Program-made: the position numbers and the translations under genes
In this document: positions 16,191 through 25,423 of the stretch, one piece after another
How the letters are laid out: each line of letters starts with the position of its first letter
Position numbering within the stretch: the first letter of the stretch is position 1
DNA from: an uncultured Duodenibacillus sp.
Lineage (GTDB): Bacteria; Pseudomonadota; Gammaproteobacteria; Burkholderiales; Burkholderiaceae_F
Reading direction: 5' to 3'
NCBI GenBank assembly: GCA_944390715.1
Contig: CALXQS010000006.1
Coordinates: 1 to 64,000 of the forward strand
Length of the DNA: 64,000 bases
Notes under the pieces: generated by a model
What the model saw: the letters and a program-made list of their open reading frames with translations, nothing else
Databases searched by the model: none
Told to the model about the DNA's origin: nothing

Positions 16191-17285
16191 ATGGATTTCG
16201 TCTGCACAAAGTGCGGCAAGCGCACTTCTACAACAACTCACGCCCCGTGCTGCTCCTGCGGCGGTCTTTTTGAGCTTAACTTCACGCCGCCCAAGTGGGA
16301 CCCCTCGCTCATCGACCAAAATGAATGGAGTCTGTTTCGCTATCGCCGATTCATGGCGCTTGAAGGCGACTCCTGGCGCGAGGTGACCATGGGCGAAGGC
16401 CGCACGCCGATCATCTCGCTTGATGACGACGTGATGCTCAAAATGGACTACATGATGCCCACGCTTTCCTTTAAGGATCGCGGCGCTGCAACTTTGGTGG
16501 CGCACATGAAGGCCATCGGCGTGAAGACCTGCGTTCAGGACTCAAGCGGAAATGCGGGCAATGCCGTAGCAGCCTATGCGGCACGCGCAGGCATCAGCTG
16601 TGAAATTTTTGTTCCTGAAGGAACGAGCCCCTCGAAGATCCGCATGATCGAGTCGCACGGCGCCAAGGCAAACGTTGTTCCCGGCACGCGCGACCACTGT
16701 GCAGACGTTTGCCGTGCCAAAGTGCGCGACGAAGGCGCCTACTATGCCAATCATGTCTACAACCCGTTTTTCTACGAAGGCATGAAGGCCTACATCTATG
16801 AAACCTTTGAAGAACTAGGCCGGATCCCCGCCAATATTGTGATTCCCGTCGGCAACGGCACGCTTTTCATCGGCGCCATCAAGGCGCTCGAACACCTGCT
16901 GGCCTCCGGCGCCATCGAAAAATTCCCGCAGATCATCGCCCTGCAAAGCGCGCACTGCGATCCTCTCTACCAGGCCTGGCTTGCCAAATCTCCAAATCCT
17001 GCACATGTCTCCCCTGCGCCCACCATGGCCGAAGGCATCGCCATCGGCGTACCCATGAGAGGCAAAGAGCTGCTTGACATGGCCCGCCGACACAATGTTC
17101 GCTTTGTCCTCGCTCCCGAAGAGACGATTCTTGCCGCTCGAGCAGCCATCGCCGCACGGGGCGTGTACTGCGAACACACCACGGCGGCCAACTATGCCGC
17201 CTACCTCAACTACTGCCGCATTTACGGACCGACCCCGGACACGCTCATCGCCATGTGCGGTGCGGGCATCAAGTCTGATCATTGA
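16191..17285 (+). CDS. Threonine-synthase-like PLP-dependent enzyme with zinc ribbon
   Basis: The 364-residue enzyme starts with a zinc ribbon (C5, C8, C20/C21, C23), then a fold-type II PLP domain. The Schiff-base lysine is K95 in PTLSFKDRG, phosphate-binding and substrate loops are SSGNAGNA and PVGNGTLFIG, and the late glycine turn is MCGAGIK. This matches the group of archaeal/bacterial threonine synthases that carry an N-terminal zinc finger, which make threonine from O-phosphohomoserine. No other threonine genes are near, so a related lyase is possible. The ATG at 16191 has GGAGG upstream. The stop codon overlaps the convergent uvrA stop by seven bases. Confidence 0.78.
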   Translation: MDFVCTKCGKRTSTTTHAPCCSCGGLFELNFTPPKWDPSLIDQNEWSLFRYRRFMALEGDSWREVTMGEGRTPIISLDDDVMLKMDYMMPTLSFKDRGAATLVAHMKAIGVKTCVQDSSGNAGNAVAAYAARAGISCEIFVPEGTSPSKIRMIESHGAKANVVPGTRDHCADVCRAKVRDEGAYYANHVYNPFFYEGMKAYIYETFEELGRIPANIVIPVGNGTLFIGAIKALEHLLASGAIEKFPQIIALQSAHCDPLYQAWLAKSPNPAHVSPAPTMAEGIAIGVPMRGKELLDMARRHNVRFVLAPEETILAARAAIAARGVYCEHTTAANYAAYLNYCRIYGPTPDTLIAMCGAGIKSDH

Positions 17286-20131
17286 AGCTCATTCGGACTG
17301 CGGCGGCGTTTGGCCGCCGCAAAGTGCGTCTTCAAAAAACGCCCCGTTCGGCTCTCTCGGCATCTGGCAAGCTCCTCGGGCCTGCCCTCAAACACAAGCT
17401 CTCCGCCTTCGCTGCCTCCCTCTGGACCGATGTCGACCACCCAGTCCGAGAGCGCGATCACATCAAGGTTGTGCTCGATCACGATCACGGTGTTGCCCAA
17501 ATCCGTGAGTTTTCTCAACACGCGCATCAAAGCGGCCACATCGTCAAAATGAAGTCCCGTCGTGGGTTCATCAAGAATGTAGAGCGTGCGGCCCGTATCT
17601 CGCCGCGCCAACTCCTGAGCGAGCTTGATGCGCTGCGCCTCGCCGCCGGAAAACGTCATGGCGCTCTGTCCAAGCCCGACATACCCCAGGCCAACCTCGG
17701 AGAGCACCGCCAGGCGCCTTTCGATGGCCGGATAAGCGCTGAAAAATTCCAGAGCCTCGTCCACCGTCATGTCCAGTACATCGGCAATCGACTTGCCCTT
17801 GTACTTCACTTCAAGAGTTTCACGGTTGTAGCGCTTGCCGTGACACGTCGGACATGTGACGTACACCGGCGGCAAAAAACCCATTTCAAACTTGATCTGC
17901 CCCTCGCCTTGACAAGCTTCACAGCAGCCGCCCTCGCTGTTAAACGTAAACCGCCCTGGGCCATAGCCGCGCTCAAGCGCGGCGGGAGTCTGTGCAAACA
18001 CATCCCGAATGGCGGTCATCAGACCGGTATAGGTCGCAGGGTTTGATCGCGGCGTCTTGCCGATTGGACTTTGGTCGACCTCGATGACTTTGTCGAAATA
18101 GTCAAGCCCTTCCATCATCTCGAACTCCAAAGGCGATGTCTTTGCTCTGTGAAGACGCCTTTTGAGAAAGCTCGCCAGCGTATCGTTGACAAGAGTCGAC
18201 TTGCCTGATCCGGACACGCCGGTCACGACCGAAAGAGCTCCCACCGGGAATCGGCAGGTGATATGTTTGAGATTGTGGCCGCTGGCGCCGCAGACAACGA
18301 GCGCAGGATCTTCCTCAGTGAATTCGCCTACAGCCCGTTCAAGTCCTTTGAGCGAATCTGATTTTCCTGCGATATAGCGACCTGTACGCGACTCATGGTT
18401 TTGGGCAACCTCCTTGGGCGTTCCTGCACATACGACGGAACCACCCTCGACGCCTGCCCCGGGGCCCATGTCTATCAAAAAGTCGGCCGCTTTGATGACT
18501 TCCGGGTCATGCTCAACCACGACCACGGTATTGCCGGCTTTTACCAGACGCTTGAGCATGTCGATCACCTTCTCGGTGTCACGCTGGTGCAGCCCAATTG
18601 TCGGCTCATCGAGCACATACGTCACGCCCGTGAGCCCTGCCCCAATCTGGCCGGCAAGCCTGATGCGCTGAATTTCCCCGCCCGAGAGCGTGGCCGCAGA
18701 ACGCGACAGCGTCAGGTAGGAAAGTCCCACATCCTTCAGAAAGCCCACTCGCTTTAGGACCTCATCAAGAAGGGGACGGGCTACCGGCTCACGCAGAGGA
18801 TCAAATTTAAGCTGAGGCAGCTTCTGCGCAAGCTCTGCGAGCGTCATCGACTGAATTTCGATCAAGTTGAGTCGATTGTCGGGCGTGCCCACGTAAACAT
18901 GCTGGACCTCAGAACGATGTCGGGAGCCGCCGCATGCAGGACACGGCATTGTGCGGCGCAGCACGCGCATGCCGACTTTGACAGCTTCGCTGCGTGCCCT
19001 TTTCCATTGTCTTTCGAGCTCTGTGATGATGCCCGCAAACGGAGGCTCGACGCCTGCCCTAGTGCCGTACAGGATAACGTCCTTGACTTGCTCGGAGAGC
19101 TCCTGGTATGGAACATCAAGCGAGAAGTCCATCGCTTTGGCCAATGCTGAAAGCGCCGCAAAGTTTGTTCGATTTTGCGGCGTGCAGCCGCAAACTGCAC
19201 CTTGCCGCAGCGTGAGCGCAGCATCGCGTACGACAAGATCCGGATCAAAGCGTTCAATGCGGCCGGCTCCCTCGCACAACGGGCAGGCACCGAGCGCATT
19301 GTTGAAAGAAAACATAGCCGGCGTCATTTCGGGCATCGTGCGCTCGCACACAGGACAGGCATAGCGGCTTGAGAACTTGAGCTCCTCGCCGCTGTCAAGA
19401 TCACAGACAACAGCTCTGCCCTCCGAGAGCTTTAATGCCGTTTCGAAACTCTCGGCCAGACGCGTGCGGTTTTTATCATCGGCCTTGAGGCGGTCCACGA
19501 CGACCTCAATCGTGTGGTGCATGACGACATCTTCTGCAAGCTTCGGGGCAATATCTTCGACAGGAAAGACCTCGCCGTCAATGCGCAGCCGAAGAAAGCC
19601 TTTTTTCTGCAGACCCTGGGCGCATTTGTCGATGCTGACTGCCGCGCCGGAAGCATCGGCGCAAACAATCGGCGAGAGAATCATCAACCTCGTTCCCTGC
19701 GGACGAGAAAGGGCCGCATCGACCATGTCGTGGATGCCTGACTTCACCAGCGCCACATCGTGCTCAGGGCAATACGGCGTCCCCGCACGTGAAAACAACA
19801 GCCGCAAATAATCATTGATTTCCGTCGTTGTTCCCACCGTCGAGCGAGAGCTTGCAGGACTAGCGTGCTGCTCAATGGCAATGGAGGGCGACAGCCCCTC
19901 AATGGCATCCACGTCAGGCTTATCCATCACATCCATAAAGCGGCGGGCATAGCTTGAGACGCTCTCAGCATAGCGGCGCTGTCCTTCGGCATAAAGCGTA
20001 TCGAACGCAAGCGAACTTTTGCCCGAACCAGACAACCCGGTTACAACCACGAACTTGTTGCGCGGAATGTCTATATCGACATTTTTCAGATTGTGCGTGC
20101 GCGCACCGCGAATGCTGATGCAGTTAGGCAT
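17279..20131 (-). CDS. uvrA: Excinuclease ABC subunit UvrA
   Basis: Damage-recognition ATPase of nucleotide excision repair, acting as a dimer with UvrB. The 950-residue protein has two ABC ATPase modules: Walker A GLSGSGKS at residues 32-39 and GVSGSGKST in the second half. Two signature motifs LSGGE(I/A)QRI and zinc-finger cysteines (CPVCERTMPEM and CEACQGEG...CPTCHGKRYN) complete the fold. I start at the ATG at 20131 (AAGG just upstream) because the extra 17 residues from an upstream TTG are not family-like. Neighbours MFS and ssb on the opposite strand form a classic betaproteobacterial arrangement. No LexA box is visible. Confidence 0.96.
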   Translation of the reverse strand: MPNCISIRGARTHNLKNVDIDIPRNKFVVVTGLSGSGKSSLAFDTLYAEGQRRYAESVSSYARRFMDVMDKPDVDAIEGLSPSIAIEQHASPASSRSTVGTTTEINDYLRLLFSRAGTPYCPEHDVALVKSGIHDMVDAALSRPQGTRLMILSPIVCADASGAAVSIDKCAQGLQKKGFLRLRIDGEVFPVEDIAPKLAEDVVMHHTIEVVVDRLKADDKNRTRLAESFETALKLSEGRAVVCDLDSGEELKFSSRYACPVCERTMPEMTPAMFSFNNALGACPLCEGAGRIERFDPDLVVRDAALTLRQGAVCGCTPQNRTNFAALSALAKAMDFSLDVPYQELSEQVKDVILYGTRAGVEPPFAGIITELERQWKRARSEAVKVGMRVLRRTMPCPACGGSRHRSEVQHVYVGTPDNRLNLIEIQSMTLAELAQKLPQLKFDPLREPVARPLLDEVLKRVGFLKDVGLSYLTLSRSAATLSGGEIQRIRLAGQIGAGLTGVTYVLDEPTIGLHQRDTEKVIDMLKRLVKAGNTVVVVEHDPEVIKAADFLIDMGPGAGVEGGSVVCAGTPKEVAQNHESRTGRYIAGKSDSLKGLERAVGEFTEEDPALVVCGASGHNLKHITCRFPVGALSVVTGVSGSGKSTLVNDTLASFLKRRLHRAKTSPLEFEMMEGLDYFDKVIEVDQSPIGKTPRSNPATYTGLMTAIRDVFAQTPAALERGYGPGRFTFNSEGGCCEACQGEGQIKFEMGFLPPVYVTCPTCHGKRYNRETLEVKYKGKSIADVLDMTVDEALEFFSAYPAIERRLAVLSEVGLGYVGLGQSAMTFSGGEAQRIKLAQELARRDTGRTLYILDEPTTGLHFDDVAALMRVLRKLTDLGNTVIVIEHNLDVIALSDWVVDIGPEGGSEGGELVFEGRPEELARCRESRTGRFLKTHFAAAKRRRSPNELQ

Positions 20132-20279
20132 AAAAACCTTTTGCGGAAAATGTGCGTTTCCGGCTCTTAAGACAAGGATCAAACGAACTGACTAATATAG
20201 CGCAGCCTTGAGCGCCCCCTGAGCGCGGCTTTGAGCAAAAAACAACAACATCAAATTTTCTCATCTGCGGCCTTGTTCC

Positions 20280-21542
20280 ATGAGCACAAAATCTTTGCCC
20301 TGCATGACCTCTCGCGAACGCGTCTCTTCGCTTTCGCTCGGGAGCATCTTTGCTCTTCGCATGCTGGGACTCTTTCTCATCCTGCCGGTTTTCTCGGTTT
20401 GGGCGCAGAATCTGCCTGACGGCGGAGACCCCTTTCTGTCCGGACTTGCATTAGGCATCTACGGGCTTACGCAAGGCATCTTGCAAATTCCCTTCGGCGC
20501 GGCAAGCGATCGATTCGGACGCAAGCCCGTCATTGCCTTCGGACTTCTTGTGTTTGCCGCAGGCAGCGCACTGGCCGCACTTGCCACAAGCATTGAAATG
20601 GTGATTGCCGGTCGCGCGCTGCAGGGAGCGGGCGCCGTTTCAGCCGCCGTCACGGCCATGATTGCCGATTCGGTGCGCGACGTGGTGCTCACACGCGCCA
20701 TGGCCTTTGTCGGCGCCTCGATCGGTCTGACATTTGCGGCCTCCCTTGTATTTTCCCCCATGCTTGCCGCCTGGATCGGCGTGCCCGGCATCTTCTGGCT
20801 GACGGCCGTGCTTGCCGTCTGCGCCGTCGGCGTCATCATTTTCATCGTTCCTTCGGTGCCGACACCCTCACCAGCACAACCTCGTCCGAATCAGCTCAAG
20901 TCAGCGGCCTCGCCTGCGGCCGAGGTCTCCCTTGGCGCTGTCTTTTTCAACAAGGAGCTTTTGCGGCTTAATCTAGGCATCTTCATCCTTCACATGGCGC
21001 AGATGACGCTTTTTGTCGTCGTCCCGCTAAAGCTCTGCGCGCTTGACTTCGCTGTCGAACGCCACTGGATGGCTTACCTGCCGGCCGTGCTGATTGCGTT
21101 TGCCGGATTGATGCCCATTTTGCGCTTTGCTGAACGCCGCAGTCTGTTCAAAGAGCTCTTCGTGTGCTCCATCGCGCTTTTGCTGATCGTCTTTGCCGCT
21201 TTTGAATTTCTTGATCGGACAGTACTTGGAATTGCCTTTTTGCTGTTAGTATTCTTCTTCGGCTTTAATATTCTCGAAGCTTCTTTACCAAGTTTGGTGT
21301 CCAGAACAGCCCCTCTCGGGGCCCGCGGTCTTGCGCTTGGCGTCTACAACACAACTCAGTCCATCGGACTTTTTGTAGGAGGCGCCGCAGGCGGATGGCT
21401 TGCCGGACGCTGGGGGTCGGCGGCTGCATATGCCTTCTGCGCGCTCTTGATGCTCGTCTGGATTGCAGCTGCGCGGGGCATGAAGCTGCCGCGCACGCAT
21501 GAGCCTGGTGAAGAACTTGATTTGAATACAGCTCACTCGTAG
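20280..21542 (+). CDS. MFS transporter (YajR-like) between uvrA and ssb
   Basis: Major facilitator of 420 residues with about 12 membrane helices. The first-half signature GAASDRFGRKPVI follows helix 2, and RALQGAGAVSAAVTAMIAD marks helices 4-5, typical of drug:H+ antiporters. A hydrophilic linker around residues 200-220 separates the halves. This gene sits between uvrA and ssb in many betaproteobacteria, where it is annotated as a putative drug or sugar efflux permease; the substrate is unknown. ssb starts 28 bp after its stop, so the two may share a transcript. Confidence 0.85.
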   Translation: MSTKSLPCMTSRERVSSLSLGSIFALRMLGLFLILPVFSVWAQNLPDGGDPFLSGLALGIYGLTQGILQIPFGAASDRFGRKPVIAFGLLVFAAGSALAALATSIEMVIAGRALQGAGAVSAAVTAMIADSVRDVVLTRAMAFVGASIGLTFAASLVFSPMLAAWIGVPGIFWLTAVLAVCAVGVIIFIVPSVPTPSPAQPRPNQLKSAASPAAEVSLGAVFFNKELLRLNLGIFILHMAQMTLFVVVPLKLCALDFAVERHWMAYLPAVLIAFAGLMPILRFAERRSLFKELFVCSIALLLIVFAAFEFLDRTVLGIAFLLLVFFFGFNILEASLPSLVSRTAPLGARGLALGVYNTTQSIGLFVGGAAGGWLAGRWGSAAAYAFCALLMLVWIAAARGMKLPRTHEPGEELDLNTAHS

Positions 21543-21570
21543 TGTTTTTTAAGTAATTTGAGATTTAGTC

Positions 21571-22059
21571 ATGGCTTCTGTCAACAAAGTCATTTTGATC
21601 GGCAACCTCGGCCGAGAACCTGAAACCCGCTACACCGCCGACGGCGGCACGGCGATCTGCAACATCGTCATCGCCACCTCGCGCCGCTACAAAAACAGCC
21701 AGGGCGAACTGCAGGAAGAAACCGAATGGCACCGCATCGTCTTCTTCGGCCGTCAGGCAGAGGTTGCTCAGCAGTACCTGCACAAAGGCAGCCCTGTTTA
21801 CATTGAAGGCCGCCTGCGTACCCGTCGCTACACCGACAAGGACGGCATCGAGCGCTACGCCACCGAAATCGTCTGCGAAACGATGCAGCTTTTGCCGAAC
21901 GCCCGCAGTCAGTCCGGCCAGCAGCATCGCGACGAATCTTTTGAAACGGCCTATCAGCCTGCTCGCCAGTCGGCTCAGCGCCCCGCCGCGCCGCGTCCCC
22001 AGACGCAGTCCGAAAGCGTCACGCCCGATACGCTCAACGAAGACGACATTCCGTTCTAA
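21571..22059 (+). CDS. ssb: Single-stranded DNA-binding protein
   Basis: Essential replication and repair protein, tetrameric, binding ssDNA. The 162-residue chain has an OB-fold domain (MASVNKVILIGNLGREPE through ATEIVCETMQLLP, residues 1-110), a low-complexity Q/R/P linker and the acidic partner-binding tail ending EDDIPF, the usual end of SSB. Located just after the MFS gene and followed by a strong terminator. Confidence 0.97.
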   Translation: MASVNKVILIGNLGREPETRYTADGGTAICNIVIATSRRYKNSQGELQEETEWHRIVFFGRQAEVAQQYLHKGSPVYIEGRLRTRRYTDKDGIERYATEIVCETMQLLPNARSQSGQQHRDESFETAYQPARQSAQRPAAPRPQTQSESVTPDTLNEDDIPF

Positions 22060-22091
22060 CGAACGCCTTCGGCACCCTTTTGCTCAATCAC

Positions 22092-22146
22092 AAATCCCCG
22101 CAGGGCCTGAACTGTCCCCAGAAGGCGCCGCTGCGGGGATTTTTTT
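22092..22146. terminator. Terminator after ssb
   Basis: AAATCCCCGCAG (22092-22103) pairs perfectly with CTGCGGGGATTT (22131-22142), followed by TTTT. The efflux operon converges on it from the other side. Confidence 0.85.
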
Positions 22147-22159
22147 CCCATCGAACTCC

Positions 22160-23368
22160 TTACTCGTGCCTTACCGCCTCAATAGGATCCAGACTTGCAG
22201 CTCTTCGTGCTGGGAAAAAGCCAAAGATGATGCCTGTGAGAGCAGCAAACACGAAGCTGACGAAGTTGATGACCGGATCAAACTCGTAGGGAACTCCCAT
22301 GAAGTGGGTAAATCCCCAGGAAGCGCCGATGGCAATGAGCATTCCCAGCAGTCCTCCCATGCATCCAAGCACGACGGCTTCGATCAAAAACTGCAGCAGC
22401 ACCTCTCGGGCCGTTGCGCCGATGGCCAGACGCACGCCGATTTCACGCGTACGCTCGGTCACCGACACCAGCATGATGTTCATGATGCCGATGCCGCCCA
22501 CAAGCAGGCTTACTGCAGCCACCGCGCCCAAAAGAGCCGTCATGATCTGCGTTGTTGAAGCCACGCGCTCGGCAACCTCTGCCGTATCGAGAATCACAAA
22601 ATTGTCATCGTCGCCCTCAGACAGCGACCGCCGTTCCCGCATAAGATCCTTGATGGCGTTCTTCAGATGTTCGCGGTCGCTGTTGGTGTCGATATTGATG
22701 AGAATATTGTTGACGCGGTTGTTGCCGACAAGCCGTCGGGCCGCCGTATTAAAGGGCAGCACCACCAGATCATCCTGATCGTTGCCCATGGCCGCAGTAC
22801 CCTTTTCATCAAGCAGGCCGATAATGCGGCAGGAAAATGCATTGATGCGCAGCATTTCTCCCAAAACAGGAGCTCCGGCGCCGAACAATTCGCGCTGAAT
22901 CGTCGTGCCGATGACGCACACGGCCGCCCCGGAAATCTCTTCGGCCTCTTCAAAATACCGGCCCTCGGCAAGCGAGCGGTTTTCTGTTGCAAAATAATCA
23001 ACGCTTGAGCCCACGACGCTTGTCGTCCAGTTCCTGCCGTTGGCAACGACAATGGTGCTGCGGTTGATCTGAGGCGCGGCGCTGATCACGCCCGCAATCT
23101 GATCTTCGAGCGCATTGATGTCTTCGATCTTAAAGCTCGGAGCGCCGGCCGCACCGCCTGGTCCAAGCCGCTGACCGCGGCGCAGCATGAGCTGATTGCT
23201 GCCGAAGCTTTCAATCTGTTCGCGCACGGCCACCGTGGCGCCGTTGCCTACCGTCACCATGGTGATCACCGAAGCCACGCCGATCACGATGCCAAGCACC
23301 GTCAGAAGCGATCGCATGGGGTTGCGCAAAATTTGACGGAAAGCCAGCAAGAAAGCATTGCCCAACAT
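22160..23368 (-). CDS. MacB-type ABC permease (FtsX domain protein)
   Basis: Membrane half of a split MacB. The 402-residue protein starts LGNAFLLAFRQILRNPMRSLLTVLGIVIGVASVI, a standard MacB_PCD start with helix 1. A large periplasmic domain follows (about residues 45-270), then three membrane helices near the C-terminus with the FtsX pattern TEIMTALLGAV...GIGIMNIMLVSVTERTREIG and a final FFPARRAASLDPIEAVRHE. The MacB of E. coli fuses ATPase and permease; here they are separate, adjacent genes with a 1-bp gap. The start at 23368 avoids 30 upstream residues of random look. Likely role: tripartite export of a drug, peptide or envelope compound. Confidence 0.9.
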   Translation of the reverse strand: MLGNAFLLAFRQILRNPMRSLLTVLGIVIGVASVITMVTVGNGATVAVREQIESFGSNQLMLRRGQRLGPGGAAGAPSFKIEDINALEDQIAGVISAAPQINRSTIVVANGRNWTTSVVGSSVDYFATENRSLAEGRYFEEAEEISGAAVCVIGTTIQRELFGAGAPVLGEMLRINAFSCRIIGLLDEKGTAAMGNDQDDLVVLPFNTAARRLVGNNRVNNILINIDTNSDREHLKNAIKDLMRERRSLSEGDDDNFVILDTAEVAERVASTTQIMTALLGAVAAVSLLVGGIGIMNIMLVSVTERTREIGVRLAIGATAREVLLQFLIEAVVLGCMGGLLGMLIAIGASWGFTHFMGVPYEFDPVINFVSFVFAALTGIIFGFFPARRAASLDPIEAVRHE

Positions 23369-23369
23369 C

Positions 23370-24068
23370 TCAGCGCCCCTCCTGCGGCGTATCCGAAGCG
23401 ATCGAACCATCGACGCACCGCACGCAGCGGCGGGCGTACACCGCCATGTCCGGCTCATGCGTGACGAGCACGACGGTAATGTTTTCGGACTTGTTCAAAT
23501 CGGTCAAAAGCTCCATGATCTCCACGCTGCGGTGACTGTCAAGGCTGCCCGTAGGCTCGTCGGCAAGCAGCAGCAAGGGCTTGGTGACAATGGCTCTGGC
23601 AATGGCCACGCGCTGCTGCTGACCGCCCGAGAGTTCCGCAGGCGTGTGCTTTTCCCACGGCAGCAGCCCCACGCGCTCGAGCGCCGCACGAGCCATCTCG
23701 TGTCTTTTGGCTGTCGGCACGCCGCGGTACAAAAGCGGCATTTCCACGTTTTCAAGCGCCGTTGTTCTCGGCAGCAGATTAAATCCTTGAAAAACAAAGC
23801 CCATGAAGCGGCGCCGCAAAAGCGCCCGCTCGTCACGCGTGAGCGTCTCGACGTGCAGTCCCTTAAAAAGGTACTGCCCGCTGCTGGGGCTGTCAAGCGC
23901 CCCGATGATGTTCATCATCGTCGACTTGCCCGAGCCGGAAGGTCCCATAATGGCCACAAACTCGCCCTGATCGATCGAGAGATCAACATTGGTGAGCGCA
24001 TTGAAGGCCGCCTCGCCCACGCCGTAGCGCTTTCCAATGCCGCGCAATTCAATGAGCCGCTCGGTCAT
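23370..24068 (-). CDS. MacB-type ABC ATPase
   Basis: Cytosolic ATPase of 232 residues, pairing with the permease encoded one base downstream. Walker A GPSGSGKST is at about residues 42-50, the ABC signature LSGGQQQRVAIARA at about 145-158 and Walker B LLLLADEPTGSLDS after that, with the switch VTHEPDM. The sequence is of the LolD/MacB subgroup that powers mechanotransmission rather than substrate passage. It is the third gene of the four-gene efflux operon. Confidence 0.92.
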   Translation of the reverse strand: MTERLIELRGIGKRYGVGEAAFNALTNVDLSIDQGEFVAIMGPSGSGKSTMMNIIGALDSPSSGQYLFKGLHVETLTRDERALLRRRFMGFVFQGFNLLPRTTALENVEMPLLYRGVPTAKRHEMARAALERVGLLPWEKHTPAELSGGQQQRVAIARAIVTKPLLLLADEPTGSLDSHRSVEIMELLTDLNKSENITVVLVTHEPDMAVYARRCVRCVDGSIASDTPQEGR

Positions 24069-24099
24069 TTTCTGTTACCTCTGTGTACTGGATTGCCTT

Positions 24100-25377
24100 C
24101 TAGTTTTCGATCTGCCGCAGCTGATCGGTGATCACCTTGTCGCCTGCCTTGAGATCTCCCGACACAAGCTCGGTCATGCGGCCGTTGGTAAGCCCCGTTA
24201 TCACGCGCCGCGGCTGGGCCTTTCCGTCAGCGCCCACCACGTAGACGGTTTGCTCGCGCTGGGTCTGATTGAGCGTCACCTCAGAAGATTTCTTTGCAAC
24301 GCCCATGCGGTGAGGCGGTCCCATCTTGATGGAAAAGCCTTCGCTTTGCTGCTTGACCGTAGGCTTAAAGCGCAGCGCCGTATTCGGAACAAGGAGCACG
24401 TCGCGGCGGCTTGCCGTCTGAATCGTGGCCGTAGCGGTCATGCCGGGCCTGAGCTCAAGATTGGGATTGCTCACCGCAAGATAAGTTGTGTAGGTGATCA
24501 CATTGTCGGTTGACGTGGTCGAACCGAAAGCCACTTTGGTGATTTCGGCATCAAACCGCTTATTGGGATAGGCTGCCACCGTAAAGGTCGCTTTTTGCCC
24601 ATCCTTGACCTGCCCCACATCAGCTTCGTCGACGTCGACTTCAAGCTCAAGCTCGCGCAGGTCGGTTGCCACCGTCAAGAGCTCAACGGCCTGCAGACTT
24701 GCAGCCACTGCATAGCCAGGCTCGACCGTACGAGCGAGCACCACGCCGTCAACCGGGCTTTTGATCGAAGCCTTGGAGAGATCCGTCAGACGCGTCTCAA
24801 GGCTTGCCTCGGCGTCGTCTATGGCTGCCTTGGCCGACATCACGCCTGCACGAGACTTGAGCACGGTCGCGCGCTGCACGTCAAGTTCGGTTCTCGAAGG
24901 CAGTCTGCCGCCGGAGGTTTTGTTGAGCTCTTCATAGCGGCGCATCTTTGCCTCTGCTTCGACCTGCGTGGCTTGCGCCTCAGCAAGAGCAGCACGGGCG
25001 CTCGCAAGGCTTGCCTGAGCCTGATTGACCTGCGCCGTCAAGTTGGCGTCATCGAGCTCGATGAGCACATCGCCCTTTTTCACCACGCTGTTGACGTCAA
25101 CGAGAACATTTCGGACAATGCCCGACAGTTCCGAGCCGATCGAGACGGTGCGCACGGGATTGACCGTGCCGTTTGCCGTCACCGTCACCATCAGGTTTCC
25201 GCGGGCAATGTCAGCCGTCCGATAGGCAGGAGCGGCATCAGGCGCAAACACGCCGCCGTACCATGCTCCGCCTGCGGCAATTGCGGCTGCGGCCAATGCC
25301 GTCAGCAGCCACTTTCTGCGCGAAGTCTTGTTCGATCCGGTCAGATCCTGCTTTGTTAACTTCTTGTTGTCTGCCAT
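24100..25377 (-). CDS. MacA-type periplasmic adaptor (membrane fusion protein)
   Basis: Links the inner-membrane MacB complex to the outer-membrane channel. The 425-residue protein has a short cytosolic N-terminus, one membrane helix (about residues 22-45), a lipoyl/barrel-sandwich domain split around a long alpha-helical hairpin (about 105-210, heptad-rich AQASLASARAALAEAQATQVEAEAK), a beta-barrel and a membrane-proximal domain ending near DKVITDQLRQIEN. This matches HlyD/RND-type adaptors of the MacA branch. Second gene of the operon. Confidence 0.9.
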   Translation of the reverse strand: MADNKKLTKQDLTGSNKTSRRKWLLTALAAAAIAAGGAWYGGVFAPDAAPAYRTADIARGNLMVTVTANGTVNPVRTVSIGSELSGIVRNVLVDVNSVVKKGDVLIELDDANLTAQVNQAQASLASARAALAEAQATQVEAEAKMRRYEELNKTSGGRLPSRTELDVQRATVLKSRAGVMSAKAAIDDAEASLETRLTDLSKASIKSPVDGVVLARTVEPGYAVAASLQAVELLTVATDLRELELEVDVDEADVGQVKDGQKATFTVAAYPNKRFDAEITKVAFGSTTSTDNVITYTTYLAVSNPNLELRPGMTATATIQTASRRDVLLVPNTALRFKPTVKQQSEGFSIKMGPPHRMGVAKKSSEVTLNQTQREQTVYVVGADGKAQPRRVITGLTNGRMTELVSGDLKAGDKVITDQLRQIEN

Positions 25378-25423
25378 TTTTCAAATCCTTTTCGAAGATT
25401 GCCTTCGTTCAGAAAACCACGCT

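Noticed and set aside
20183-20279. Possible LexA box upstream of uvrA (CTGACTAATATAGCGCAG)
   Set aside because: The spacing is CTG-N12-CAG, not the CTG-N10-CAG of LexA sites, and there is no AT-rich alternating core.
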